A DNA stretch of 64,000 nt from Streptomyces sp. CB02959 (GTDB lineage: Bacteria; Actinomycetota; Actinomycetes; Streptomycetales; Streptomycetaceae): assembly GCF_002803155.1 (NCBI RefSeq), contig NZ_NNBP01000042.1, forward strand, positions 1 to 64,000, in the 5' to 3' direction. Made by a program: the position numbers and the translations under genes. Shown here piece by piece: positions 1 through 8,428 of the stretch. Under the pieces are notes generated by a model. It was given only the letters and a program-made list of their open reading frames with translations, had not been told where the DNA came from and ran no database searches. Each line of letters begins with the position of its first letter. The stretch's first letter is position 1.

Positions 1-35
1 CACCCCACCACCCCACCACCCGTGAAGAAGGACCG

Positions 36-1184
36 ATGAAAATCCTGTTCATCACCGGCGGCGGGCCGGCCACCGTCTTCGCCCTGGCCCCCCTGGCCAC
101 CGCCGCCCGAGGCGCCGGCCACGACGTCTTCATGGCCGGCAACGCCGACCTCCTGCCCGCCATCAACGCCTCGGCGCTCCCGGCGATCTCCACCACCGAC
201 CTGCCCATCCAGCACTTCACCACCCAAGACCGCACCGGCCGCCCGGTCGACTCACCCCTGGGCAAACCCCTGGCCGAACAAGGCCACTTCACCGGCCGCT
301 GGTTCGGCCGCCTGGCCGCCGCAAGCCTGACCCCCCTGCGCCAGTTCACCCGACACTGGCGCCCGGACCTCATCGTGGGCGGCACCACCACCTACGCCGC
401 CGCCCTCCTGGCCGCCCACCTCGACATCCCCTACGTCCGCCAAGCCTGGGACGCCATCGACGCCCGCCACATCCACCCCGGCGCAAACGAAGAACTCCAG
501 CCCGAACTCACCGAGTTGGGACTGGACCGACTCCCCGAACCGGACCTGTTCCTCGACGTGTGCCCACCCAGCCTCCGACCCCACCAAGCCGCCCCCGCCA
601 CCCCCCTGCAATTCATCCTCGGCAACCAACACCGCCCCCTGCAGCCGTGGATGTACACCCGCACCCGCCGCCCCCGCATCTGCCTGACCGCCGGCAGCCA
701 AGTCACCCGCGACGCCCGCCACCGCCTCTACGAATTCCTCACCCGCGCCATCACCGAACTCACCCCCCTTGACGCCGACCTCCTCATCGCCGCCCCCGAC
801 GCCCTCGCCCCCGACCTCCACGCCCAACACCCCCACGTCCACGCCGGCTGGGTCCCCCTGGACGTCGTCGCCACCACCTGCGACCTGCTCGTCCACCACG
901 GCGGCGGCGTGACCAGCCTGACCGGCATGCGCGCCGGCACCCCCCAAGTCATCGTGCCCGGCGCCGAAATGCTCGCCGGCGCCGCCCGCACCCTGGCCGA
1001 CCACGGCGCCGCCCTGACCCTGCCCACCGGCGACGACACCCCCGAACACCTCGCCCGCGCCTGCCACCAGGCCCTGACCGACGACACCTACCGCAAGCGC
1101 GCCCAAGCCCTCCGCGACGAAATCAACGCCATGCCCACCCCCGCCGACACCGTCCACACCCTCGAAGACCTCACCCACCACTGA
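36..1184 (+). CDS. GT1-family (activator/NovM-like) sugar transferase
   Basis: This 382-residue protein is a GT-B fold glycosyltransferase that should move an activated (dTDP-) deoxysugar onto a small-molecule acceptor in the cytoplasm. It opens with the N-terminal Rossmann strand MKILFITGGGPATVF and carries the C-terminal donor-binding signature HHGGGVTSLTGMRAGTPQ near residues 288-305. The ATG has GAAGGA just upstream. Its length is close to NovM-type noviosyltransferases (about 380 residues). All genes following it up to 8371 are deoxysugar genes on the same strand, so it is probably the transferase for that sugar. The acceptor cannot be read from the sequence; the first 35 bases show no gene. 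Confidence 0.88.
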   Translation: MKILFITGGGPATVFALAPLATAARGAGHDVFMAGNADLLPAINASALPAISTTDLPIQHFTTQDRTGRPVDSPLGKPLAEQGHFTGRWFGRLAAASLTPLRQFTRHWRPDLIVGGTTTYAAALLAAHLDIPYVRQAWDAIDARHIHPGANEELQPELTELGLDRLPEPDLFLDVCPPSLRPHQAAPATPLQFILGNQHRPLQPWMYTRTRRPRICLTAGSQVTRDARHRLYEFLTRAITELTPLDADLLIAAPDALAPDLHAQHPHVHAGWVPLDVVATTCDLLVHHGGGVTSLTGMRAGTPQVIVPGAEMLAGAARTLADHGAALTLPTGDDTPEHLARACHQALTDDTYRKRAQALRDEINAMPTPADTVHTLEDLTHH

Positions 1185-1225
1185 CCCACCCCCACCACCC
1201 CACCCGGCCACCACCCCCACCCCTT

Positions 1226-1288
1226 TGACATTCCTCTGACACCGCCTGACCTTCCCCTCACACCGCCTGACCTTCCCCTGACACCGGC
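1226..1288 (+). promoter_or_regulatory. Helically phased TSAC direct repeats (SARP-like operator)
   Basis: Six TGAC/TCAC elements begin at 1226, 1237, 1247, 1258, 1268 and 1279, so spacing alternates 11, 10, 11, 10, 11 bases, one turn of the helix. They form a 21-bp period in which TGACMTTCCYC alternates with TSACACCG. Direct repeats spaced by a helical turn upstream of a promoter are the known binding pattern of SARP/OmpR-type activators. Which protein binds is inference; no SARP gene is in the window. The array lies 27-89 bases before the predicted -35 box of the deoxysugar operon. Confidence 0.6.
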
Positions 1289-1314
1289 CTGGGAATTCCC
1301 TGAAATCAACGCCG

Positions 1315-1343
1315 TTGACCCCGTACGCCCCCGAAGATAGATT
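1315..1343 (+). promoter_or_regulatory. Predicted sigma-70-type promoter of the deoxysugar operon
   Basis: TTGACC at 1315-1320 and TAGATT at 1338-1343 are separated by 17 bases, which matches the housekeeping-type consensus well. It lies downstream of the phased repeats and of a perfect 10-bp palindrome GGGAATTCCC at 1291-1300, and about 225 bases before the epimerase start, implying a long leader. Confidence 0.55.
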
Positions 1344-1354
1344 TCCTAGCGTTC

Positions 1355-1385
1355 GCGGTATTCCACGCTCATCACCGAATACCGC
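1355..1385 (+). promoter_or_regulatory. Perfect 9-bp inverted repeat in the leader
   Basis: GCGGTATTC (1355-1363) is repeated inverted as GAATACCGC (1377-1385) with a 13-base loop. It starts about 10 bases after the predicted -10 box, so it could be an operator overlapping the transcription start or a 5' stem-loop in the mRNA. The rest of the leader to 1557 shows no supported gene. Confidence 0.45.
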
Positions 1386-1568
1386 ACCGCGCAGTGCCCA
1401 GCACCGCGCCCGGCCGGCCGCGACGGACACCCACACGCCGCCCCGCCCCGGCCCACACCCCGCGCACCCACCACCGGCACCGCCACGCCACCCGCAGCGC
1501 GACCTTGGGGCCGTACACCGCATGCATCAGGGCCTTCAAGCCCCCATCCCGTAATCCGGAGGGACACC

Positions 1569-2210
1569 TTGCAAGCGCGAAAGCTCGCTGTACAAGGCGC
1601 ATTCGAATTCACCTCGCAGACGTTCTCCGACGACCGCGGGGTCTTCGTCGCACCATTCCAACAAGACACCTTCCACGCCGCCAAGGGCGGACCACTGTTC
1701 TCCGTGGCCCAGAGCAACCACAGCGTCTCCCGACGCGGCGTCGTCCGCGGCATCCACTACACCGTCGCACCACCGGGCGCCGCCAAGTACGTCTACTGCG
1801 CCAGCGGCCGCTCCCTGGACATCGTCGTCGACATCCGCCAAGGCTCACCCACCTACGGCACCTGGGACGCCGTCCTCCTGGACCAGACCGGCTTCCGCTC
1901 GGTGTACCTGCCCGTCGGCGTCGGCCACGCCTTCATCGCCCTGACCGACCACACCGTCATGGCCTACCTGACCTCCGCCCCCTACGTCGCCGAACAGGAA
2001 CTGGCCATCTCCCCCCTCGACCCGGCCCTGGCCCTGCCCCTGCCCGACGACATCGACCCGATCCTCTCCGAACGCGACAGCGCCGCCCTCACCCTCGCCC
2101 AGGCAGCCGAGGGCGGACTGCTCCCCGACTACCAGCTCTGCCAGGAACTCGAAGCCCGCCTGGGCACCCCCGCCCAGGCACAGCACGACCTGACCGGAAC
2201 CCGGGCATGA
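1569..2210 (+). CDS. dTDP-4-dehydro-6-deoxyhexose epimerase (RmlC/NovW-like)
   Basis: The 213-residue product is a cupin-fold dTDP-4-keto-6-deoxyglucose 3-(5-)epimerase. RmlC-family motifs are visible: RGIHYT with the catalytic-type histidine, VVDIRQGSPTYG, VGVGHAF, and the C-terminal YVAEQE stretch. The start is TTG with a strong GGAGGG five bases upstream (1558-1563); no better ATG exists. It is the first gene after the long regulatory leader and overlaps the next gene by four bases (ATGA), so it is translationally coupled to it. Length equals NovW-type enzymes (about 207). Whether it inverts C3 only or C3 and C5 cannot be decided here. Confidence 0.88.
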   Translation: MQARKLAVQGAFEFTSQTFSDDRGVFVAPFQQDTFHAAKGGPLFSVAQSNHSVSRRGVVRGIHYTVAPPGAAKYVYCASGRSLDIVVDIRQGSPTYGTWDAVLLDQTGFRSVYLPVGVGHAFIALTDHTVMAYLTSAPYVAEQELAISPLDPALALPLPDDIDPILSERDSAALTLAQAAEGGLLPDYQLCQELEARLGTPAQAQHDLTGTRA

Positions 2211-3124
2211 AGGGCATCCTGCTGGCCGGCGGAAGCGGCACCCGCCTGCGCCCCCTGACCTCCGTCGTCTCCAAGCAGATCCTGCCCGTCTACAACAAAC
2301 CGATGGTCTACTACCCCCTGTCGGTCCTCATGCTCGCCGGCATCCGCGAGATCCTGATCATCTCCTCGCCCGCCCACACCGAAAACTTCCGCAGCCTGCT
2401 CGGCGACGGCTCCGACCTCGGCCTGACCCTGGACTACGCCGAACAAAAAGAACCCAACGGCATCGCCGAAGCCTTCCTCATCGGCGCCGACCACATCGGC
2501 ACCGACGACGTCGCCCTCATCCTGGGCGACAACATCTTCCACGGCCACGGCTTCTCCGACCTGCTGCGCACCACCGCCACCCACCTCGACGGCTGCGCCC
2601 TGTTCGGCTACCCCGTCAAGGACCCCTGGCGCTACGGCGTCGCCGAACTCGACGCCGACCGCCGCCTGACCGCCCTCGCCGAAAAGCCCCACCAACCCCG
2701 CTCCAACATCGCCGTCACCGGCCTCTACATGTACGACCACACCGTCGTCCAACTGGCCCAGGACCTGATCCCCTCCGACCGCGGCGAGTTGGAGATCACC
2801 GACATCAACAAGGCCTACCTCGAACAGGGCCGCGCCCACCTGGCCGAACTGGGCCGCGGCTTCGTCTGGCTCGACATGGGCACCCACGACTCGCTCCTGG
2901 AAGCCGGCCAGTACGTGCAGATGCTCGAACAGCGCCAAGGCATCCGCATCGGCTGCGTCGAAGAAGTCGCCTACCTCATGGGCTACATCACCGCCGAACA
3001 GTGCCACCGCCTGGGCCGGGAACGAACCGGCACCGACTACGGGGACTACCTGGTCAACCTCGCCGAGGAAGGCGGAGCCCTCTCCCGCACCGTCGGCGCC
3101 ACCTGCTACCCCCGCACCGCCTGA
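2207..3124 (+). CDS. Glucose-1-phosphate thymidylyltransferase (RmlA/NovV-like)
   Basis: This 305-residue protein makes dTDP-glucose from glucose-1-phosphate and dTTP, the first step of the deoxysugar pathway. The nucleotidyltransferase signature GGSGTRLRPLT is at residues 8-18, followed by KQILPVYNKPMVYYPL; ILGDNIFHG and AEKP are also present. The start ATG lies within the ATGA overlap with the epimerase stop. Length and motifs fit the RmlA family throughout, with no sign of damage. Confidence 0.93.
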   Translation: MKGILLAGGSGTRLRPLTSVVSKQILPVYNKPMVYYPLSVLMLAGIREILIISSPAHTENFRSLLGDGSDLGLTLDYAEQKEPNGIAEAFLIGADHIGTDDVALILGDNIFHGHGFSDLLRTTATHLDGCALFGYPVKDPWRYGVAELDADRRLTALAEKPHQPRSNIAVTGLYMYDHTVVQLAQDLIPSDRGELEITDINKAYLEQGRAHLAELGRGFVWLDMGTHDSLLEAGQYVQMLEQRQGIRIGCVEEVAYLMGYITAEQCHRLGRERTGTDYGDYLVNLAEEGGALSRTVGATCYPRTA

Positions 3125-3180
3125 CACCACCACCCCACCGCCATCGCCCTCCCGCCCCGCCCACCCCACCCGGAGGACCC

Positions 3181-4176
3181 ATGCACGACCGCTCACCGGC
3201 CCCGCCACCGGACCCCGAAGCCCCCGGCGTCGTCGTCCTGGGCGGCAGCGGCTGCATCGGACGGCACATCTGCGCAGCCTTCGCCCACCACGGCTACCGC
3301 GTCACCGTCGTGGCCCGCACCCCCGCCCCCCACCTCGCCCAACACGCCTTCCACCCCCTGGACCTGCTCACCAACCCCACCGACGCCCTCACCGACCTGC
3401 TGACCGAAACCGGCGCGCACGTCGTGGTCAACGCCACCGACATGGCCGGCGCCACCGACGTCACCAGCGCCGCCGACGGCGGCGCACAACGCGCCACCGA
3501 ACTCCTGGCCGCCAACGCCGGCCTGTCCCACACCCTGATCCAGGCACTCCAGCAGTGCCCCAAGCCACCCCGCCTGGTCCACATCGGCACCATCCACGAG
3601 TACGGCCCCGGCCAACCGGGCATCCCCCTGGCCGAAGACCACACCCCCCGCCCCACCAACGCCTACGCCCGCGCCAAACTCGCCGGCTCACAAGCCGTCC
3701 TGGCCGCCGCCCACACCGGCACCCTCGACGCCGCCGTACTGCGCCTGGTCAACACCGCCGGCCCCTACCCGACACCGGCCAGCTTCCCCGGCAAACTCCT
3801 GCCCCGACTACGCGCCGCCGCCCACACCGGCGCCCCCCTCACCCTCGACGTCGCCCCCGCCATGCGCGACTGGGTCGACGTCCGCGACGTCGCCGAAGCC
3901 GCCGTCCAGGCCGCCCGACGCCCCCTGCCCAAACGCGTCTTCAACATCGGCAGCGGCATCGCCGTCCCCATGCGGGAACTGGTCACCCACCTCCTGGCCG
4001 CCGCCGGCCTCCCCGCCACCGCCATCAGCGAAGACCCCGGCACCGTCCACAGCCTGGGCGCCAACTGGGTCCAGGCCGACATCCGCCGCGCCCGCACCCT
4101 CCTGCACTGGCAACCGCGCATCCCCCTCCGACAGACCCTCAAAGACCTCTGGGACGCCGGCCACACCAGCCGCTGA
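3181..4176 (+). CDS. NAD(P)-dependent 4-ketoreductase (NovS/TylCII-like)
   Basis: The 331-residue protein belongs to the extended short-chain dehydrogenase family and most likely reduces the 4-keto group of the dTDP-hexose. The dinucleotide-binding loop is GGSGCIG after a short, proline-rich N-terminus, and the YxxxK catalytic pair is in YARAKLAG. The substrate-domain motif DWVDVRDVAEA and the FNIGSG motif are typical of sugar-nucleotide members. The ATG at 3181 has CGGAGGA upstream. Stereochemistry at C4 is not predictable from sequence. Confidence 0.82.
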   Translation: MHDRSPAPPPDPEAPGVVVLGGSGCIGRHICAAFAHHGYRVTVVARTPAPHLAQHAFHPLDLLTNPTDALTDLLTETGAHVVVNATDMAGATDVTSAADGGAQRATELLAANAGLSHTLIQALQQCPKPPRLVHIGTIHEYGPGQPGIPLAEDHTPRPTNAYARAKLAGSQAVLAAAHTGTLDAAVLRLVNTAGPYPTPASFPGKLLPRLRAAAHTGAPLTLDVAPAMRDWVDVRDVAEAAVQAARRPLPKRVFNIGSGIAVPMRELVTHLLAAAGLPATAISEDPGTVHSLGANWVQADIRRARTLLHWQPRIPLRQTLKDLWDAGHTSR

Positions 4177-4215
4177 CCCCCCCCGCACCCACCGCCACCA
4201 CCCGAAAGGACCACC

Positions 4216-4992
4216 ATGACCGACACCCCCTACAAGGACCCGCGCGTCGTCCCGCACGAGTCCGAGCAGGAACGCGACTCCCGACTGCGCCTGACCGACC
4301 TCCTCGCCCACACCCCCATCCCACCCGAGTACCTGATCGACAACCTCCCCGTCTACCTGCGCCGCCCCCAACTCGCCGACCTCCTGGCGATGGACGCCCT
4401 CTACCGCAAGATCGTCGACGTCCCCGGCGTCATCATGGAATTCGGCGTCCTGCACGGCCGCCACCTCGCCGCCTTCACCGCCCTGCGCAGCATCTACGAG
4501 CCCTACAACTCGCTGCGCCGCGTCATCGGCTTCGACACCTTCACCGGCTTCCCCGACATCGCCGACGTCGACCGCGCCACCCCCAGCGCCGTCGAAGGCC
4601 GCTTCGCCGTCCCCGCCGACGAAGTCGACCACCTGCGCGCCGTCCTGGCCGCACACGAAGCCAACGAACCCTACGGACACACCCAGCGCAGCTTCGTCGT
4701 CCAAGGCGACGTCCGCAAAACCGTCCCCCAGTACCTCGACGAGAACCCCGAGACGATCGTCGCCCTGGCCTACATCGACCTCGACCTCTACGAACCCTCC
4801 CTGGAAACCCTGCACGCCATCCGCCCGCACCTGACCAAGGGCAGCATCATCGCCTTCGACGAACTCGCCCACCCCAAGTGGCCCGGCGAGACCAAGGCAC
4901 TGACCGAATTCCTGGAACTGGGCAGCGTCAAACTCCACCAGCTGCCCCACCGCGAGTCCCCGATCATCTACCTGGTCTGGGGCGAGGACTGA
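4216..4992 (+). CDS. TylF/MycF/NovP-family sugar O-methyltransferase
   Basis: This 258-residue protein is an S-adenosylmethionine- and metal-dependent O-methyltransferase of the macrocin/NovP type. Visible signatures are EFGVLHGRHLAAF (SAM-binding loop), GFDTFTGFP, the metal/acid motif YIDLDLYEPSLETL and AFDELAHPKWPGET. NovP, of nearly identical length (about 262), methylates the 4-hydroxyl of noviose; TylF and MycF act on deoxyallose residues. AAAGGA precedes the ATG. The context of a C-methyltransferase and carbamoyltransferase favours a NovP-like role. Confidence 0.85.
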   Translation: MTDTPYKDPRVVPHESEQERDSRLRLTDLLAHTPIPPEYLIDNLPVYLRRPQLADLLAMDALYRKIVDVPGVIMEFGVLHGRHLAAFTALRSIYEPYNSLRRVIGFDTFTGFPDIADVDRATPSAVEGRFAVPADEVDHLRAVLAAHEANEPYGHTQRSFVVQGDVRKTVPQYLDENPETIVALAYIDLDLYEPSLETLHAIRPHLTKGSIIAFDELAHPKWPGETKALTEFLELGSVKLHQLPHRESPIIYLVWGED

Positions 4993-5087
4993 CCCCCGCA
5001 CCCCGCACCCCGCGTCCCACCCCACCAGCGCCCCGCCGGAACCCCGACCCACCGCCCGTCGCCGGCCGAGCTCGACTTGGAGAACCC

Positions 5088-6332
5088 ATGCCCATCGACA
5101 CCTGCCGCGCCTGCGGCAACAGCGAACTGCTGCCCGTGCTGGATCTGGGCCCGCAGGCCCTCACCGGCGTCTTCCCCCGCAGCCGGGAGGAACACGTTCC
5201 CCAGGTCCCCCTCGAACTCGTCAAATGCTCACCCGCAGGCTGCGGCCTGGTCCAGCTGCGCCACACCGCCGACTTCTCCCTGATGTACGGCGAGGGCTAC
5301 GGCTACCGCTCCGGCATCCGCGAGTTCATGATCAACCACCTGCACGGCAAGGTCGCCCAGCTCACCGAACTGGTCCAGCCCACCACCGGAGACCTGGTCC
5401 TGGACATCGGCAGCAACGACTCCACCCTCCTGCGCGGCTACGCAAGCGGCCCCACCCTGGTCGGCATCGACCCCACCGGCGAGAAGTTCCGCTCGTACTA
5501 CCCCGCCCACATCGACCTCATCCCCGACTTCTTCTCCCGCCAGCTGTTCCAGGAACGCTTCGGCTCCCGCCGCGCCAAGATCGTCACCTCCATCGCCATG
5601 TTCTACGACCTGCCGCGGCCCCTGGAGTTCATGCAGGACGTCCACGACATCCTCGACGACGACGGCGTATGGCTGATGGAACAGAGCTACCTGCCGGCGA
5701 TGCTGGAGGCCACCGCCTACGACGTGGTCTGCCACGAACACCTGGAGTACTACGCACTCCAGCAGATCGAATGGATGGCCCACCGCGTCGGCCTGAAGGT
5801 CATCCGCGCCGAACTCACCGCCGTCTACGGCGGCAGCATCAGCATCACCCTGGCCCGCCGCGACAGCCGGCACCGCGTCGACGAAGCGGCCCTGGCCCGC
5901 ATCCGCACCCGCGAAGCGGAACTGGGCCTGGCCACCATGGCCCCCTTCGAGGCGTTCGCCAAGCGCTCCCACGCTGCCCGCGACCAGCTGCGGGACTTCC
6001 TCGCCCAGTCCCGCAAGGACGGCAAACTCACCCTGGGCTACGGCGCCTCCACCAAGGGCAACGTCATCCTCCAGTTCTGCGGCCTCACCGAGGAAGACCT
6101 GCCCTGCATCGGCGAGGTCAGCCCCGAGAAGGCCGGCGCCTTCACCCCCGGCACCACCATCCCCATCGTCTCCGAGGAACACGCCAAGTCCCACCGCCCC
6201 GACCAACTCCTGGTCCTGCCCTGGATCTACCGCGAGGGGTTCCTCGAACGCGAAGCCGACTTCATGACCGCCGGCGGCCAACTCGTCTTCCCCCTCCCGG
6301 AGTTGACCGTCGTACCCAGCCGCGGAAAGTAA
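5088..6332 (+). CDS. Sugar C-methyltransferase (NovU/TylCIII-like)
   Basis: The 414-residue protein has the three-part architecture of NDP-hexose C-methyltransferases: an N-terminal zinc-binding segment (CRACGNSELLPVLDLG with a later CSPAGCGL pair), a central SAM fold (LVLDIGSNDSTLL), the motif CHEHLEYY, and a C-terminal domain with GYGASTKGNV. Homologues methylate C3 (TylCIII, EryBIII) or C5 (NovU) of dTDP-4-keto sugars. Together with the NovN- and NovP-like neighbours a C5 methylation is the better guess, but sequence alone does not fix the position. GGAGA precedes the ATG. Confidence 0.88.
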   Translation: MPIDTCRACGNSELLPVLDLGPQALTGVFPRSREEHVPQVPLELVKCSPAGCGLVQLRHTADFSLMYGEGYGYRSGIREFMINHLHGKVAQLTELVQPTTGDLVLDIGSNDSTLLRGYASGPTLVGIDPTGEKFRSYYPAHIDLIPDFFSRQLFQERFGSRRAKIVTSIAMFYDLPRPLEFMQDVHDILDDDGVWLMEQSYLPAMLEATAYDVVCHEHLEYYALQQIEWMAHRVGLKVIRAELTAVYGGSISITLARRDSRHRVDEAALARIRTREAELGLATMAPFEAFAKRSHAARDQLRDFLAQSRKDGKLTLGYGASTKGNVILQFCGLTEEDLPCIGEVSPEKAGAFTPGTTIPIVSEEHAKSHRPDQLLVLPWIYREGFLEREADFMTAGGQLVFPLPELTVVPSRGK

Positions 6333-6577
6333 CCCCGCCCAGATCGCGCCCGCAGGCCGACACCCTCGGCCCACGGCCGGGGTCCTTCGCGACACACCCG
6401 TCCCGGTCACCGGTGGCACCGGCACCACCCGGCACCACCACCGCCCATCCGCCACTGCCCGACAGCCAAGGTCGACGTCGTTCCCCACCGGACGGAACGA
6501 CGTCACCTCGCCTGCCCCGCAGGAGTCCCACCGCCCCTCCCGGCAACAGCACCGGGGGCATCCACGGAGGAATCCCG

Positions 6578-8371
6578 ATGATCATCCTGGGCTACAACGG
6601 CTTCTCCCAGGTCGCCGACCTCTTCGCCCGGCTCTACGGCCACACCCCCGACGGCGTCGACCGACACAACCTCATCGGCCACGACGCGGCCGCCGCCCTG
6701 ATCATCGACGGCGAACTGGTGGCCGCCGTCGAAGAAGAACGCCTCAACCGCAACAAGAAAACCAGCGCCTTCCCCCTCAACGCCATCCGCTGGTGCCTGG
6801 AACAGGCCGGCCTGACCTACGACGACGTCGACCACTTCGCCTTCGGCTGGAACCACGACAACACCTACGCCGACACCACCGTCACCGCCGTCGCGGGCGC
6901 CCCCCTGACCGCCGAGGAAAAACTCACCATCCTCTCCACCTTCGGCGAGCTCTACCTCGGAGCCCTGGGCCGCACCGCACTCATCGAGGACTTCACCCGC
7001 CACACCGGCTACGCCCTGCCCGACCACAAACTGGTCACCGTCCCCCACCACCGCGCCCACCTGGCCTGCGGCCGCACCTTCTCCGGCCTGACCGACGCCG
7101 CCTTCCTCATCAACGACGGCCAGGCCGAACGCGACAGCGCCATCATGGGCGAGATCCGCAACGGGAAAGTCGAAGTCTTCGACCGCTTCACCATCGACTT
7201 CGGCAACTCCATCGCCCAACTCTTCGGCGAAATCACCCGCTACCTCGGCTTCGTCCCCAACAACGACGAATACAAGGTCATGGGCCTGGCCGGCTTCGGC
7301 ACACCCCCCGCCCCCGAGGACAACCCCCTGCTCGGCAACGTCGTCACCCTCGAAGAAGACGGCCGCTACTCCCTGGCCCTGGCCCACGACCGCCGCGGCC
7401 CCCGCGCCTACGCCGAACTCCTCGACAAGCTCTTCGACGGCCACGACGACAACCGCGAAACCTTCGACTTCCGCGTCCGCCTGGCCACCGCCGCCCAACA
7501 GATGATCGAAACCGTCACCGCCCACCAACTGCGCGCCCTGGCCGCCGCCACCGACCTCCGCGACCTGATCTTCGAAGGCGGCCTGGCCCTCAACTGCGTC
7601 AACAACACCAAACTCCTCCAGGACCTGCCCTTCGAACGCCTCGAAGTCAGCTTCGGCGCCAGCGACCCCGGCGTCTCCATCGGAGCCGCCGCCCACGTCG
7701 CCCACACCCACGCCGAACCCCTGACCACCACCGGATCCCCCTACCTCGGCCCCGCATACGACACCGAACAGATCCGCACCGCCCTGACCGCCTACACCTC
7801 CACCGTCACCTGGGAAGAACTCCCCACCGACCAGATCGTGGAGAAGACCGCCGAACTCCTGTCCGGCAAGACCGTCATCGGCTGGTTCCAGGGCCGCACC
7901 GAATACGGCCCGCGGGCGCTGGGCAACCGCAGCATCCTCGCCAACCCCTCCTACCCGGACATGAAGGACACCATCAACAACCGGGTCAAGCACCGCGAAC
8001 CCTTCCGCCCCTTCGCCCCCCTGGTCCTGGAAGAAGACGCCCCCACCGTCTTCGACATGGGCAAGAAGCACCGCTCGCCCTACATGACCTTCGTCTTCCC
8101 CGTCCGCCCCGCCTACCAGGACAAGATCGCCGCGGCCACCCACGTCGACGCCACCTCACGCATCCAGACCGTCACCGACGACAGCAACCCCCTCCTGGCC
8201 CGCCTGCTGCGCGCCTTCACCGCCCGCACCGGCGTCCCCTGCCTGGTCAACACCTCCTTCAACGTCGCCGGCGAACCCATCGTCTGCGCCCCCAAGGACG
8301 CCATCGAATGCTTCCTGGGCACCGACATCGACCACCTGGTCATCGGCAACTTCCTGGTCACCAAGCGCTGA
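6578..8371 (+). CDS. O-carbamoyltransferase (NovN/TobZ family)
   Basis: This 597-residue enzyme should transfer a carbamoyl group from carbamoyl phosphate, through a carbamoyl-adenylate, onto a sugar hydroxyl. The N-terminal Kae1/ASKHA-like part shows GHDAAAALIIDGELV and the metal-binding HHRAHLACG; the C-terminal signature is GRTEYGPRALGNRSI followed by FRPFAPLVL, as in NovN, TobZ and GdmN. GGAGGA lies seven bases before the ATG. A 245-bp gap before it contains no gene. It is the last gene of the cassette and stops nine bases before a strong terminator. Confidence 0.92.
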   Translation: MIILGYNGFSQVADLFARLYGHTPDGVDRHNLIGHDAAAALIIDGELVAAVEEERLNRNKKTSAFPLNAIRWCLEQAGLTYDDVDHFAFGWNHDNTYADTTVTAVAGAPLTAEEKLTILSTFGELYLGALGRTALIEDFTRHTGYALPDHKLVTVPHHRAHLACGRTFSGLTDAAFLINDGQAERDSAIMGEIRNGKVEVFDRFTIDFGNSIAQLFGEITRYLGFVPNNDEYKVMGLAGFGTPPAPEDNPLLGNVVTLEEDGRYSLALAHDRRGPRAYAELLDKLFDGHDDNRETFDFRVRLATAAQQMIETVTAHQLRALAAATDLRDLIFEGGLALNCVNNTKLLQDLPFERLEVSFGASDPGVSIGAAAHVAHTHAEPLTTTGSPYLGPAYDTEQIRTALTAYTSTVTWEELPTDQIVEKTAELLSGKTVIGWFQGRTEYGPRALGNRSILANPSYPDMKDTINNRVKHREPFRPFAPLVLEEDAPTVFDMGKKHRSPYMTFVFPVRPAYQDKIAAATHVDATSRIQTVTDDSNPLLARLLRAFTARTGVPCLVNTSFNVAGEPIVCAPKDAIECFLGTDIDHLVIGNFLVTKR

Positions 8372-8379
8372 CCGACAAA

Positions 8380-8407
8380 CGGCCCGCCACCCCGGCGGGC
8401 CGTTTTT
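8380..8407 (+). terminator. Rho-independent terminator of the deoxysugar operon
   Basis: CGGCCCGCC (8380-8388) pairs perfectly with GGCGGGCCG (8394-8402) across a five-base loop, followed at once by five T residues. It begins nine bases after the carbamoyltransferase stop and marks the right border of the cassette. Confidence 0.92.
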
Positions 8408-8428
8408 CCCCTTTCCAGACGGCGCCCG

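Noticed and set aside
1291..1300. GGGAATTCCC palindrome as an independent operator
   Set aside because: A 10-bp perfect palindrome alone is weak evidence; it is reported only as part of the control region.
252..1523. 423-codon minus-strand frame opposite the glycosyltransferase and leader
   Set aside because: Low-complexity Gly/Ala/Val translation without motifs, fully explained as antisense of the glycosyltransferase codon pattern.
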